From Candidatus Eremiobacteraceae bacterium (GTDB taxonomy: Bacteria > Vulcanimicrobiota > Vulcanimicrobiia > Eremiobacterales > Eremiobacteraceae): DNA of 64,000 bases. Location of the stretch: the NCBI GenBank assembly GCA_036511855.1, contig DATCBN010000044.1:1-64000 (forward strand). Direction: 5' to 3'. The notes under the pieces are model-generated. The model worked only from the letters and a program-made list of their open reading frames with translations. It was not told the DNA's origin and did not search any database. Numbering within the stretch: the stretch's first letter is position 1; the number at the start of each line of letters is the position of its first letter. Shown piece after piece: positions 26,504 through 34,462 of this stretch. The position numbers and the translations under genes were made by a program.

Positions 26504-27569
26504 AGCAGGCCGCGCTGCGGCTGCCTGCCGGAGCCACGTAGGGATCCGCCGGCGAATAGATCTGCTTCGCGTCGCCGTTCACGTCGACGGAATATTCTCT
26601 CCCCGCGCCGCACCAGCGCCGCAGATCGAACGTCGCGCCGTTTCGATCGAGCAAGATCACGTCGAGCCCGCGAAACTCTAAGGGCCGGCCCGATTGTAGC
26701 CGTTCGACCGTGCCGCCGCGCACGAATAGCGCCCGGCCGCCGCTGCCCTGAAGAAGCAACGTCGCGTTGCCGCTGCGGTCCACGGCTAGCGCCGAGCGCG
26801 CGTCCACACCGATTCCGCGAACGTCGTGGCCGCGCCGGCGCAGAAGCGCCAAGAATGCGGCGAGCCGCCCGAAGCGATCGCGCTGATGAAAGTGCGTGTC
26901 GGTGATGACATCGCGCAATGGCGGAAAGGACAAGAAATTCTCGGTGAAGCTGATCGCCGGCTCCTGCGGATCGGGCACGGCATCTGCCGTGTGCACGTCG
27001 TGCGTTCGATCCCCCGCGACCGCGTCGAAGGCATATTGGCCCAGTATCGCGAGTCCTGCGCTCGTGCCGCCCACGATGCCGCCGCGATCGTAGACTCTTT
27101 GCACGGCCGCCGCGAGCGGCCCGCCTTTCCAGATCACATAGTTCGCTTGATCCCCGCCTGCGAAGAACACGTTCTGTGCGCGCGACACGATCGATGCAGC
27201 GCGAGCGATCGCGCCGGCTTGCGAACATGGCGGCAGCAAGATGGTGCGCACCGAATTGAAGTGGGCGAGGCCGTGGATATACGTGTCGTAGTCGTTGCCG
27301 CCGCTCGCCCGCAGAACGACGACATCCCCGGCGTCACCCGCCGGCGATCCGGCTGCGTTGACTCCCATCCAGTGAAACGCAGCGTCGACGTCGGTGCCGC
27401 CGCCCATGAGCACGAGGCCCGGACCGCGCGGGGCGATCGACGACGGCTTCGCATTTCCCGCAGGCGGATAGAACGTCACCGGACACGCTGCGGCTCGCGC
27501 CGGAATGGGCGTCCACATCGCCAGCGCGGCGATGAGGATGATGACGAACGACTTCGCCGCGATCGTCAC
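26496..27569 (-). CDS. Exported cyanophycinase-like S51 peptidase
   Basis: A 357-residue protein starting at GTG 27569 in a GTGA overlap with ribF. The first 27 residues are a signal peptide (SFVIILIAALAMW, cleavage near ARA-AA). The body is a class I glutamine-amidotransferase-like S51 fold: LVLMGGGTDVDAAF, NVFFAGGDQANYV, the nucleophile elbow GGTSAG with Ser170, and ITDTHFHQRDRFGRLAAFLA with conserved His. Cyanophycinases cleave the Asp-Arg storage polymer to a dipeptide; extracellular versions occur in bacteria that feed on it. No cyanophycin synthetase is in the window, so an external substrate or another peptide is possible. Coupling to ribF is probably only operon position. Confidence 0.85.
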   Translation of the reverse strand: MTIAAKSFVIILIAALAMWTPIPARAAACPVTFYPPAGNAKPSSIAPRGPGLVLMGGGTDVDAAFHWMGVNAAGSPAGDAGDVVVLRASGGNDYDTYIHGLAHFNSVRTILLPPCSQAGAIARAASIVSRAQNVFFAGGDQANYVIWKGGPLAAAVQRVYDRGGIVGGTSAGLAILGQYAFDAVAGDRTHDVHTADAVPDPQEPAISFTENFLSFPPLRDVITDTHFHQRDRFGRLAAFLALLRRRGHDVRGIGVDARSALAVDRSGNATLLLQGSGGRALFVRGGTVERLQSGRPLEFRGLDVILLDRNGATFDLRRWCGAGREYSVDVNGDAKQIYSPADPYVAPAGSRSAACSN

Positions 27570-28477
27570 GCGTTCGCAACCGCCTCGACGTCGCGCCGGA
27601 TCGCCGCCGCAAGCTCGTCCTTGCTCGCAAACCATTGTTGTTCGCGCAAAAAGCGCCAATCGCGCACGCTCACGAGTTCGCCGTAGATGCTCCGCGAGAA
27701 TTCCAACAAGTGCACTTCGACGACGCTTTCGGAACCGCCGAACGTGGGCTTGTCGCCGATGCTCACAGCCGCGCGGTAGTCGCGGCCGTCGTGGTGCGCG
27801 AGGGCGGCATACACACCCGCGGGCGGCACGAGTTTACCCGACGGCACGGTCAAGTTGACCGTGGGGAATCCCAACACGTGGCCTTGCCCATCGCCGGTCC
27901 GCACCAAGCAGTTGAGCGTATACGGCGAGCCCAACAATTTGTCGGCCAGGACGAACTCGCGCTGCTCGATCAGATTGCGGATTCGAGAGCTCGAGACTTT
28001 ATCGCCGTCCGATTCGAGAAGGGGCGCGGCTTCAAACGCGCTGCCGGCTTCTTTGAAGACGCGTTGCGCAAGCGCGCAATCGCCGGTCCGATTGCGTCCG
28101 AACCGCCAATTGTCACCGACGACGAGAAGCTTCGTCCGCAGCCGCGTCAGCAGCAGGTCGCGCAGAAAGATCTCTGCCGGAATCGACTGGATGCGCTCGT
28201 CGAATGGCAAGAGAAACAGCACGTCGAGCCCACAGGCGTCGAGTAGATTGATCTTCTCTTCGACCGTCGTCAATAACCACGGCGCGTGACCGGGGTGCAA
28301 GAACGCCTGCGGGTGATGATCGAAAGTCAGGGCGCCGGCGACGACGCCCGGCCGCCGCTGCGACAGCAGTTTTTGCAGCACCGCGCGATGACCGGCGTGC
28401 ACGCCGTCGAAAACGCCGATGGACAGCAACAGGTCGGCGTCGGCCGAGTAACTTTCAAGGTTACGGACGATAAGCAT
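27566..28477 (-). CDS. ribF: Bifunctional riboflavin kinase/FMN adenylyltransferase
   Basis: A 303-residue cytoplasmic enzyme that makes FMN from riboflavin and FAD from FMN. The N-terminal nucleotidyltransferase half has GVFDGVHAGHRAVL (the GxFDGxHxGH motif) and VVGDNWRFGRNRTGD. The C-terminal flavokinase half has GQGHVLGFPTVNL (the GxxxGxPTAN-like motif) and VSIGDKPTFGG, with the terminal Glu-rich helix expected. Length is typical. In most bacteria ribF follows truB; here truB is 10.9 kb away in the same orientation, so the usual cluster has been split. The gene is translationally coupled to the exported S51 peptidase behind it. Confidence 0.95.
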   Translation of the reverse strand: MLIVRNLESYSADADLLLSIGVFDGVHAGHRAVLQKLLSQRRPGVVAGALTFDHHPQAFLHPGHAPWLLTTVEEKINLLDACGLDVLFLLPFDERIQSIPAEIFLRDLLLTRLRTKLLVVGDNWRFGRNRTGDCALAQRVFKEAGSAFEAAPLLESDGDKVSSSRIRNLIEQREFVLADKLLGSPYTLNCLVRTGDGQGHVLGFPTVNLTVPSGKLVPPAGVYAALAHHDGRDYRAAVSIGDKPTFGGSESVVEVHLLEFSRSIYGELVSVRDWRFLREQQWFASKDELAAAIRRDVEAVANA

Positions 28478-28567
28478 AGAGCGGCCGACGTTCGCGCAGG
28501 CGGCCCGAGCGCCCTATGCCGCTATCGATTGGCGGGCTGGCCGGCACCTCTGACGAACGGGCGGACC

Positions 28568-29095
28568 ATGGTTTCTCGACCGCCGGGCGACAGGGAGAGC
28601 GCACGGCTCACTTCCCTGCCGATCGTCATCGGACCGATCGTGCTCGCGCTGTGTTGGACAACGCTTGGGCTCGTCGCGCAAGCACAACACGCGTCATGTT
28701 GGGACGGATTCAAACTTGCGCGAGTCGCGGGTCCGCTCGCGCTGGACTACAAGTTCAATGATAATGTTGGCCCCGCGTTACCGCTTTTGACGTACGCGAT
28801 GCAAGCTGTGTCCGCATACGTGCTCCTCTTCGTATTTGGGGTCGTCGCGGCGCAGCGAAGCGCACGGGCGATTCTCGTCGCGATCTCGCTCATCGGCACG
28901 ATCGTCGTCTCACTCTTCTTCTGCGCCGCCTACGTCGCGACGTACGCCGATTTGGCGCGCGGCGGCTTCTTATGCGACCTGGGTTTTGAGCTGATCCCAT
29001 TCGGCGGCTTTGCGTTAGCGGTAATCGTTGTCGCTGCCGGATGGCTGATCGGGTGGCTTGCCGGCCGCCGGCCTACGAAAGCAGCCGGCCGATGA
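28568..29095 (+). CDS. Four-helix membrane protein coupled to an amino-acid permease
   Basis: A 175-residue protein of unrecognised family, starting at ATG 28568; the frame is open upstream but that part is antisense to ribF. Four hydrophobic segments are seen: about 17-38 (IVIGPIVLALCWTTLGLVAQ), 75-95, 103-125 and 145-165, with two Cys in loops. There is no clear ribosome-binding site. Its TGA overlaps the ATG of the APC-family permease (ATGA), so the two are co-translated. It may be an accessory subunit, but no published pair of this kind comes to mind. The call of function is left open. Confidence 0.6.
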   Translation: MVSRPPGDRESARLTSLPIVIGPIVLALCWTTLGLVAQAQHASCWDGFKLARVAGPLALDYKFNDNVGPALPLLTYAMQAVSAYVLLFVFGVVAAQRSARAILVAISLIGTIVVSLFFCAAYVATYADLARGGFLCDLGFELIPFGGFALAVIVVAAGWLIGWLAGRRPTKAAGR

Positions 29096-30507
29096 CCGAC
29101 GGTCAGCCCGAACTGCGCCGGAGTCTCGGGCTTGCCGACATCGCCTTTTTCTTCGTGGTGGCAGGTTCGAATCTGCAGTGGGTGGCGACCGCCGCGGCCG
29201 CCGGGCCAAGCTCGCTGCCCGTGTGGGTCATCGGATGCGGCGCGATGTTCATCCCGCTCTCGATCGTGGTAGTATATTTGTCTTCACGTTATCCGGATGA
29301 GGGCGGCATCTACGTGTGGGCGAAGCGCGCATTCGGCCCGTTCGCCGGATTCATGACCGGTTGGACGTACTGGTGCGCCAATCTCCCATATTTTCCGGCG
29401 CTGCTCTACTTCACCGCCGGCAATGCGCTGTTCATCGCGGGCAGCAATGCAGGGTGGCTCTCGACGTCGCCGCTTTACTTCATCGGCGTCAGCATCTTCG
29501 GTCTCGCGCTGGGCACGTTCGTCAATGTGCTCGGCCTCGACGTCGGTAAACTGCTCAACAACGCCGGCGCGATGAGCCGCTGGACCGTGACCATCCTTCT
29601 CATCGCCCTCGGCGCGCTGATCTGGTGGAAGGCCGGCCCCGCCACGCCCATCACGATGTCCACGATGCGCCCCGGCTTCCACATCAAGGACTTGATATTC
29701 TGGTCGACGATCGCATTTGCGTGGACCGGGCCGGAAGCCGCATCGTTCATGGCGGGCGAGATCAAGAATCCGCGGCGCACCATTCCGCTCGGTTTGATCA
29801 TCGCAGCGCCCGTCATCGCCGCTATCTACATCCTGGGCACCGCGAGCGTGCTGGCGGCTCTCCGGCCCGCCAACACGAGCGCACTGTACGGCGTCATGCA
29901 AGCGATCGGGCAAGTGGCGAATCACTTCGGCTGGGCATTTCTCACGCCGGTCGCTGCCGTGCTGGTGACCGTCAGCTGCTTCGGCAGCGTCGGCGCGTGG
30001 CTTGGCGCCGTCGCGCGTCTGCCGTTTGTCGCCGGACTCGACAAGTTTTTACCGGCTTCATTTGGCCGCATGCATCCGCGATGGGGATCACCGGTCACGG
30101 CGCTTTTAGCGCAGGCCGCGATAGCGGCGGTCTTCATCTTGCTGGGTCAAGGCGGCACCTCGGTGAAGGGCGCTTATGACGTGCTCGTCAGCACGACCGT
30201 GGTCATCACACTGGTGCCGTTCGCCTATGTCTTCGCGGCAGCGTTCAAGCTTCACGGGCGTGACGATGCGCAAGCGATCCGGATCCCGGGCGGAACGTTG
30301 ACGGTGAGAATCGCCGCGTCGATTGGCCTAGTGACCACGCTCGGCTCGATCGTGCTCGCCGTCTTTCCTGCCGACGACGAGCCCAACAAGGTTCTCGCGG
30401 TGACAAAGGTATTGGGTCTCACGGCATTGATGATCGTGAGCGGCGTGGCCGTCTATCTTCGCGGCGCGCGCCGCATCACTCGTGACGCAGCGCTTCGATC
30501 GGATTGA
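29092..30507 (+). CDS. APC-family amino-acid permease
   Basis: A 471-residue, about 12-helix transporter of the amino acid-polyamine-organocation superfamily. TM1 begins GLADIAFFFVVAGSNLQWVA, with SRYPDEGGIYVWAKRAFGPF as the APC signature between TM2 and TM3 and WSTIAFAWTGPEAASFMAGE in TM6. Substrates of such proteins are amino acids or polyamines taken up with protons or by exchange; the specific one is not evident. It is translationally coupled to the four-helix protein upstream and converges with the MacB-like permease gene, overlapping its 3' end by 32 bases. No terminator fits in that overlap. Confidence 0.88.
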   Translation: MTDGQPELRRSLGLADIAFFFVVAGSNLQWVATAAAAGPSSLPVWVIGCGAMFIPLSIVVVYLSSRYPDEGGIYVWAKRAFGPFAGFMTGWTYWCANLPYFPALLYFTAGNALFIAGSNAGWLSTSPLYFIGVSIFGLALGTFVNVLGLDVGKLLNNAGAMSRWTVTILLIALGALIWWKAGPATPITMSTMRPGFHIKDLIFWSTIAFAWTGPEAASFMAGEIKNPRRTIPLGLIIAAPVIAAIYILGTASVLAALRPANTSALYGVMQAIGQVANHFGWAFLTPVAAVLVTVSCFGSVGAWLGAVARLPFVAGLDKFLPASFGRMHPRWGSPVTALLAQAAIAAVFILLGQGGTSVKGAYDVLVSTTVVITLVPFAYVFAAAFKLHGRDDAQAIRIPGGTLTVRIAASIGLVTTLGSIVLAVFPADDEPNKVLAVTKVLGLTALMIVSGVAVYLRGARRITRDAALRSD

Positions 30508-31693
30508 GCTGCGACGCCCGCTGCGCCGGATAGAATCCGAACGCGATCCCGACCAACGCCGCGAACACGAACGAGAGTACGATGGACGACGGCGCGATCT
30601 GGATAGGCCAGCCAGCGCCCGCCGACGTGCCGAAAGCCGCTCCGATGCCGATGAACACTCCGATGATGCCGCCGGCGCACGAAAGCGCCACCGCTTCGAC
30701 GAGGAATTGCATCAGAATGTCGCGCTCCCGCGCGCCGACCGCCATCCGGATCCCGATCTCGCGCGTGCGCTCGGTGACCGATACGAGCATGATGTTCATG
30801 ATTCCGATGCCGCCGACGATGAGCGACACGGCGGCGATCCCAGCGAGCAGTTTGGATTGCACGTCAGCAGTGGCGCTCGCGGCCGCCTGGACGTCGGCGA
30901 TGTTCCGCACGGAGAAGTCGTCGGGCGCTCGCGTCGTCAAGGCGTGGCGCAATCGAAGCAATGCTTCCGTCGACGAAACAACGCTTGCAACCGCATCGGG
31001 CGATTGGGCGGAGACGAAGATCGTCCCTAACCAACTCTGGCCGTTCAGCCGCAATTGCATGGCCGAAATCGGCACGACGACCTGGTCGTCCTGATCGCGC
31101 CCGAATCCGCTCTGTCCCTTGGCCGCAAGCACGCCGATCACCGTGAACGGCACGCTTTTGATGATGACCGAGCTTCCGACGCCGCCGCCGGATGGGAACA
31201 GATTCGACTGCACGGTCGCGCCGAGCACCGCCACTTTCGCGCCGCTTTTCACCTCATCGTCGCTGAAGAATCGCCCCTGACTCATCGTCCAGTTCTGAAC
31301 CGACATCCACGAAGGCGTCGTGCCGACGATTGACGTGGCCCAGTTGTTGCCGCCCGCGACCACCTGGGAATTGGTGGAAGACATAGGTGCCACGTACGCG
31401 ACGCCGGGCACGTCCGCCTGAATCGCCGTCGCGTCGCCTAGCTTGAGTGATTGACGGGCGCCGGCTCCCAACTGCACGCCGCCGGTGATGCTGCTGCCGG
31501 GCACCACGACGATGAGATTGCTGCCGAGGCGGGCTAATTGCGCCTGGACCGCCGCTTGCGCGCCGCTGCCGATGGCCATGGACGTGATGACCGCTCCCAC
31601 GCCGATGATGATGCCGAGCATGGTGAGCAGCGACCGGAACGCATTGCGCACCAACGACTGAAACGCGACGCGAAGCAATCCGGCGGTATTCAT
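30476..31693 (-). CDS. MacB-type ABC transporter permease
   Basis: A 405-residue permease, third gene of an adaptor-ATPase-permease operon, starting in an ATGA overlap. TM1 is followed by a large periplasmic domain (MacB_PCD, residues about 45-240, with VPGSSITGG and DQVVVPISAMQLRL). The FtsX-like core has three C-terminal helices (IVGGIGIMNIMLVSVTERTR, EIGIRMAVGARERDI). In E. coli MacB the ATPase and permease are fused; here they are separate, as in many bacteria. The complex would move antibiotics, peptides or lipids through an outer-membrane TolC-like channel, which is not encoded in this window. Unlike flippases, this family works by mechanotransmission from the periplasm. Confidence 0.93.
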   Translation of the reverse strand: MNTAGLLRVAFQSLVRNAFRSLLTMLGIIIGVGAVITSMAIGSGAQAAVQAQLARLGSNLIVVVPGSSITGGVQLGAGARQSLKLGDATAIQADVPGVAYVAPMSSTNSQVVAGGNNWATSIVGTTPSWMSVQNWTMSQGRFFSDDEVKSGAKVAVLGATVQSNLFPSGGGVGSSVIIKSVPFTVIGVLAAKGQSGFGRDQDDQVVVPISAMQLRLNGQSWLGTIFVSAQSPDAVASVVSSTEALLRLRHALTTRAPDDFSVRNIADVQAAASATADVQSKLLAGIAAVSLIVGGIGIMNIMLVSVTERTREIGIRMAVGARERDILMQFLVEAVALSCAGGIIGVFIGIGAAFGTSAGAGWPIQIAPSSIVLSFVFAALVGIAFGFYPAQRASQLNPIEALRHE

Positions 31694-32436
31694 GCGTGCG
31701 CTTCCGTCGACGCCCGAGCCGGCGTGGGCTGATCATCGAGCACGTGCCCGTCACGGAATGTGACGATGCGCTGCGACCAAGCGGCGACATCGGGTTCGTG
31801 CGTCACCAGCACGATCGTGATGTGGCGCTCTTCGTTGAGCGAGTGAAAAATGGCCATGATTTCCTGAGTGCTGTGGCTATCCAAGTTGCCGGTGGGTTCG
31901 TCGGCGAGAATGAGGGAGGGATCGTTCACGAGCGCACGCGCGATGGCGACGCGCTGCTGCTGGCCGCCCGAAAGTTCGGAAGGCGTGTGATTGAGGCGCT
32001 TGCCGAGGCCGACGGCTTCGAGCGCTTTTCGAGCGCGTTCGTGGCGCTCCTCGGCCCGAACGCCGGCGTAGGTCAGCGGCAATTCGACGTTCTCGATGGC
32101 CGAGCTGCGCGACAGCAAGTTGAAACCCTGGAACACGAAACCGAGTTTTCCGCTTCGAACCGCGGCAAGCGCGTCGCGCGAAAGATGCGAGACGTCGTCG
32201 CCTTCGAGGAGATACGTGCCTGACGTGGGCTGGTCGAGACAGCCGATGATGTTCATGAAGGTGGACTTGCCGGATCCGGACGCGCCCATGACCGCCAGGA
32301 ATTCGCCGTTGTCCACGTGCAGCGTCACACCGTCGAGCGCCGCGACGTCTTCGGCGCCAACGCGGTAGACCTTATGCAGATCGCGGACGTCGATGACGTG
32401 CCGAAGAACGTTGTGCACCGCTCCATTGGTGTTCAT
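31690..32436 (-). CDS. MacB/LolD-type ABC transporter ATPase
   Basis: A 248-residue ATPase. ATG 32436 overlaps the adaptor stop and its stop overlaps the permease start, so all three genes are translationally coupled. Walker A is GASGSGKST, the Q-loop lies in [10 protein letters not shown], the signature is LSGGQQQR, Walker B is [12 protein letters not shown] and the switch His is in VLVTHEPDV. These are complete, and the LDQPTSG and [11 protein letters not shown] segments are typical of the MacB/LolD/FtsE group. It powers the neighbouring permease. The N-terminal frame is open to 32616 but that part lies inside the adaptor gene. Confidence 0.95.
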   Translation of the reverse strand: MNTNGAVHNVLRHVIDVRDLHKVYRVGAEDVAALDGVTLHVDNGEFLAVMGASGSGKSTFMNIIGCLDQPTSGTYLLEGDDVSHLSRDALAAVRSGKLGFVFQGFNLLSRSSAIENVELPLTYAGVRAEERHERARKALEAVGLGKRLNHTPSELSGGQQQRVAIARALVNDPSLILADEPTGNLDSHSTQEIMAIFHSLNEERHITIVLVTHEPDVAAWSQRIVTFRDGHVLDDQPTPARASTEAHA

Positions 32437-34112
32437 CGACCAAACCCGGCGCCTCCCGCGATGGGGTTGGTTCCGCTGTATTGCTGCGTCAGCAGTTGTC
32501 CGACGATGACCTGGTCGGTCGGCAGAAGTTCGCCGCTCAGCACTTCGTAGTTGCGACTGTCCGAGATTCCGATGACGATCCGCACGGGAACCGCTTTGCC
32601 GCCGCGCAGAACCCACACAGTTGCATTTGAGCCGACGGCTCCTGCCACTGTGGACGTGCCCGAGGGCGCGGCACCGCCGCCGCCCGCCGCCGCGCCGCCC
32701 GATGCGCCGCCGCCCGGTGCTGCACCCGCCGGCGCGCCGCCCGGTGCTGCGCCCGCCGCTGCGCCGCCTGGCGCTGCGCCGCCCGCCGCGCCGGATCTAG
32801 ACCCTCTTGTTCCGCTACTGCCGGCTAAGCCGGTCGGCTTGAACAGCAACGCCGCCGCCGGAATGGAGAGCACGTGACTGTGCGTCGTCAGAGCGATGAT
32901 CACATCGGCCGTCATGCCTGGCTTGAGCCGGGATGAGTCGTCGTGCACGGCGACGATCGCGTCGTAGGTCACGACGTTTGAGACCGTTGTCGGGTTGATC
33001 CGGACTTGCTGAACCGTGCCCTGGAAGTTGACGTTCGGAAACGCCGGCACCGAAATCTGTGCTTGCGCGCCCGTCTTGAGCTGACCGACATCCGCTTCGC
33101 TCACCGATACATCGACTTGCATGTCTTTCAGGCTCGACGCGATGACGAAGAGGGTGGGGGTTTCAAGTGACGCGGCAACTGTCTGCCCCACGCTTACCGC
33201 GCGCGACACGACGATGCCGTCGATCGGGCTCGTGATGACCGCGCGCTGAAGATTGTATTCCGCCTGTTGCACTTGACCTTGAACGGCCGCTGCTTGCGCT
33301 GCCGCTGCGCTCGCCTGATACAACGCTGCGGCGTGCTGATCCGACGCCGAGCCGATTTGAATCGTGGTAGCGGAAGCCTGAGCGCGAGCTGCCGTAAGCG
33401 CGGCCTGCGTGGCGCTGACATCGGCGACGTTCGCGTTGTAGGTGGAGCGGTCGGTGTCCATCTGGCTCTGCGAGATATAGCCCTGCGCGAGCAGATTGAC
33501 ATCGCGCGTGATCGTGCTCTGCGAAAGTGCGAGCGCGGCCTGCGCTTTGGCGACGTTCGCCGCGGCCGATTTCACGTTGGCCAGTGAAACGTTAGCGGTG
33601 GCGACCGCCGCCGCGATCGCGGCCGAAGATTGCGACGCGGTGCTTGACGCGGCCGATGCGTTGGACTGCGCGGCCGCCAACTGACCGTTGACCTGAACCG
33701 CTGTGGCCTGAAGACTTGTCGGATCCAGCGTGGCGAGGACCTGGCCTTTGTGAACGATCGAATTGTAATCCACCGACAAGCTGTTGATCGTGCCGGACAC
33801 CTGCGTGCCCACGGCTACCTCGTTCACCGGGTTGACCGTACCCGTCTCTTCCACCGTGCTGCTTATGTCCGCGTAGGCGACCGGCTTTGTGATATAGCGG
33901 GGAGCGGCGGCGCCGTTTGTCAGCGTCCGCACGATGGCCCAAATCCCAAAAATGAGCAGCACGACGCCGGCCCCGATGATCCACGGGCGCAGCGCAGGCG
34001 GCAGTTGTCGTTTGGCCGGCTTCCGTTCATTTACGGGGGAGTCAAATTCGGGACGCTCTTGCGATGGCTTGGTAGGTTCGGTTTCCGGGTAAGCGGGATT
34101 TTGTGTTATCAT
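32433..34112 (-). CDS. MacA-type periplasmic adaptor (HlyD family)
   Basis: A 559-residue adaptor, long for MacA (about 370-390). ATG 34112 follows AAGGG; an upstream ATG at 34148 lies beside the operator palindrome. One N-terminal helix (IIGAGVVLLIFGIWAIVRTL) anchors it. A lipoyl half (VGTQVSGTINSL) is followed by a very long Ala/Ser/Gln coiled-coil hairpin (residues about 130-290), the second lipoyl half (VITSPIDGIVVSRAVSVGQT) and a beta-barrel. The C-terminal domain carries a Gly/Ala/Pro-only insert of about 50 residues (32660-32810), highly GC-rich DNA that could vary in length. It would link the MacB-like permease to an outer-membrane channel. Confidence 0.9.
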   Translation of the reverse strand: MITQNPAYPETEPTKPSQERPEFDSPVNERKPAKRQLPPALRPWIIGAGVVLLIFGIWAIVRTLTNGAAAPRYITKPVAYADISSTVEETGTVNPVNEVAVGTQVSGTINSLSVDYNSIVHKGQVLATLDPTSLQATAVQVNGQLAAAQSNASAASSTASQSSAAIAAAVATANVSLANVKSAAANVAKAQAALALSQSTITRDVNLLAQGYISQSQMDTDRSTYNANVADVSATQAALTAARAQASATTIQIGSASDQHAAALYQASAAAAQAAAVQGQVQQAEYNLQRAVITSPIDGIVVSRAVSVGQTVAASLETPTLFVIASSLKDMQVDVSVSEADVGQLKTGAQAQISVPAFPNVNFQGTVQQVRINPTTVSNVVTYDAIVAVHDDSSRLKPGMTADVIIALTTHSHVLSIPAAALLFKPTGLAGSSGTRGSRSGAAGGAAPGGAAAGAAPGGAPAGAAPGGGASGGAAAGGGGAAPSGTSTVAGAVGSNATVWVLRGGKAVPVRIVIGISDSRNYEVLSGELLPTDQVIVGQLLTQQYSGTNPIAGGAGFGR

Positions 34113-34150
34113 GACGCCCTTATCGTACCCTTCTTTCCTTAGAGACATAC

Positions 34151-34184
34151 GTGGGTTCGATGAGAACGTTCTCATCGAAGCCAC
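34151..34184. promoter_or_regulatory. Long palindrome upstream of the MacAB-type operon (likely operator)
   Basis: The core 34156-34179 is a perfect 24-bp palindrome centred on GAACGTTC. It extends to 34 bp with one mismatched pair, ending in GTGG on the left and CCAC on the right. It lies about 40 bases before the adaptor start, where a repressor would block transcription. Perfect palindromes of this size are typical binding sites of dimeric regulators such as TetR or PadR types. No such regulator gene is adjacent. Confidence 0.6.
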
Positions 34185-34222
34185 ACGATTGTCCCAGGCG
34201 ACGGCCTTATGCTTGCAGCGAT

Positions 34223-34462
34223 ATGTCTAATGCGCATCAGGAACTCGATGCCGACGTCCAAGCCATCGGCCGGGTATTCACGAAGATCTATAGCCGGAAT
34301 TACGACCGCCACGGCCGCGGGGGTTTGACCGCCGCGCTCAAGCTTCTCGCCGAAAACGATCGCCGGGTCCTTTTGTACGCACTTCGGCGGCTGCTCGCTG
34401 TGCGGATCGATGTCGCCGCGGAAGCGCGGCTAGACCGCCATCTTGATGAAGTGCGCGGATAG
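34223..34462 (+). CDS. Small hypothetical protein divergent from the efflux operon
   Basis: Seventy-nine residues from ATG 34223 (in-frame GTG/ATG further upstream would read through the palindrome). It is mostly helical and charged: MSNAHQELDADVQAIGRVF, then YSRNYDRHGRGGLTAALKLL and VLLYALRRLLAVRIDVAAEA. No membrane segment and no recognised family. Its 3' end overlaps the convergent GGDEF-EAL gene by 33 bases. A small helical protein next to an operator could be a regulator, but no helix-turn-helix is convincing. It may also be a chance frame; the absence of a ribosome-binding site lowers confidence. Confidence 0.4.
   Translation: MSNAHQELDADVQAIGRVFTKIYSRNYDRHGRGGLTAALKLLAENDRRVLLYALRRLLAVRIDVAAEARLDRHLDEVRG

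Noticed and set aside
32655-32815. A minisatellite or CRISPR-like array
   Set aside because: The repetition comes from Gly/Ala/Pro codons in frame with the adaptor; units are not equal in length and there are no spacers.
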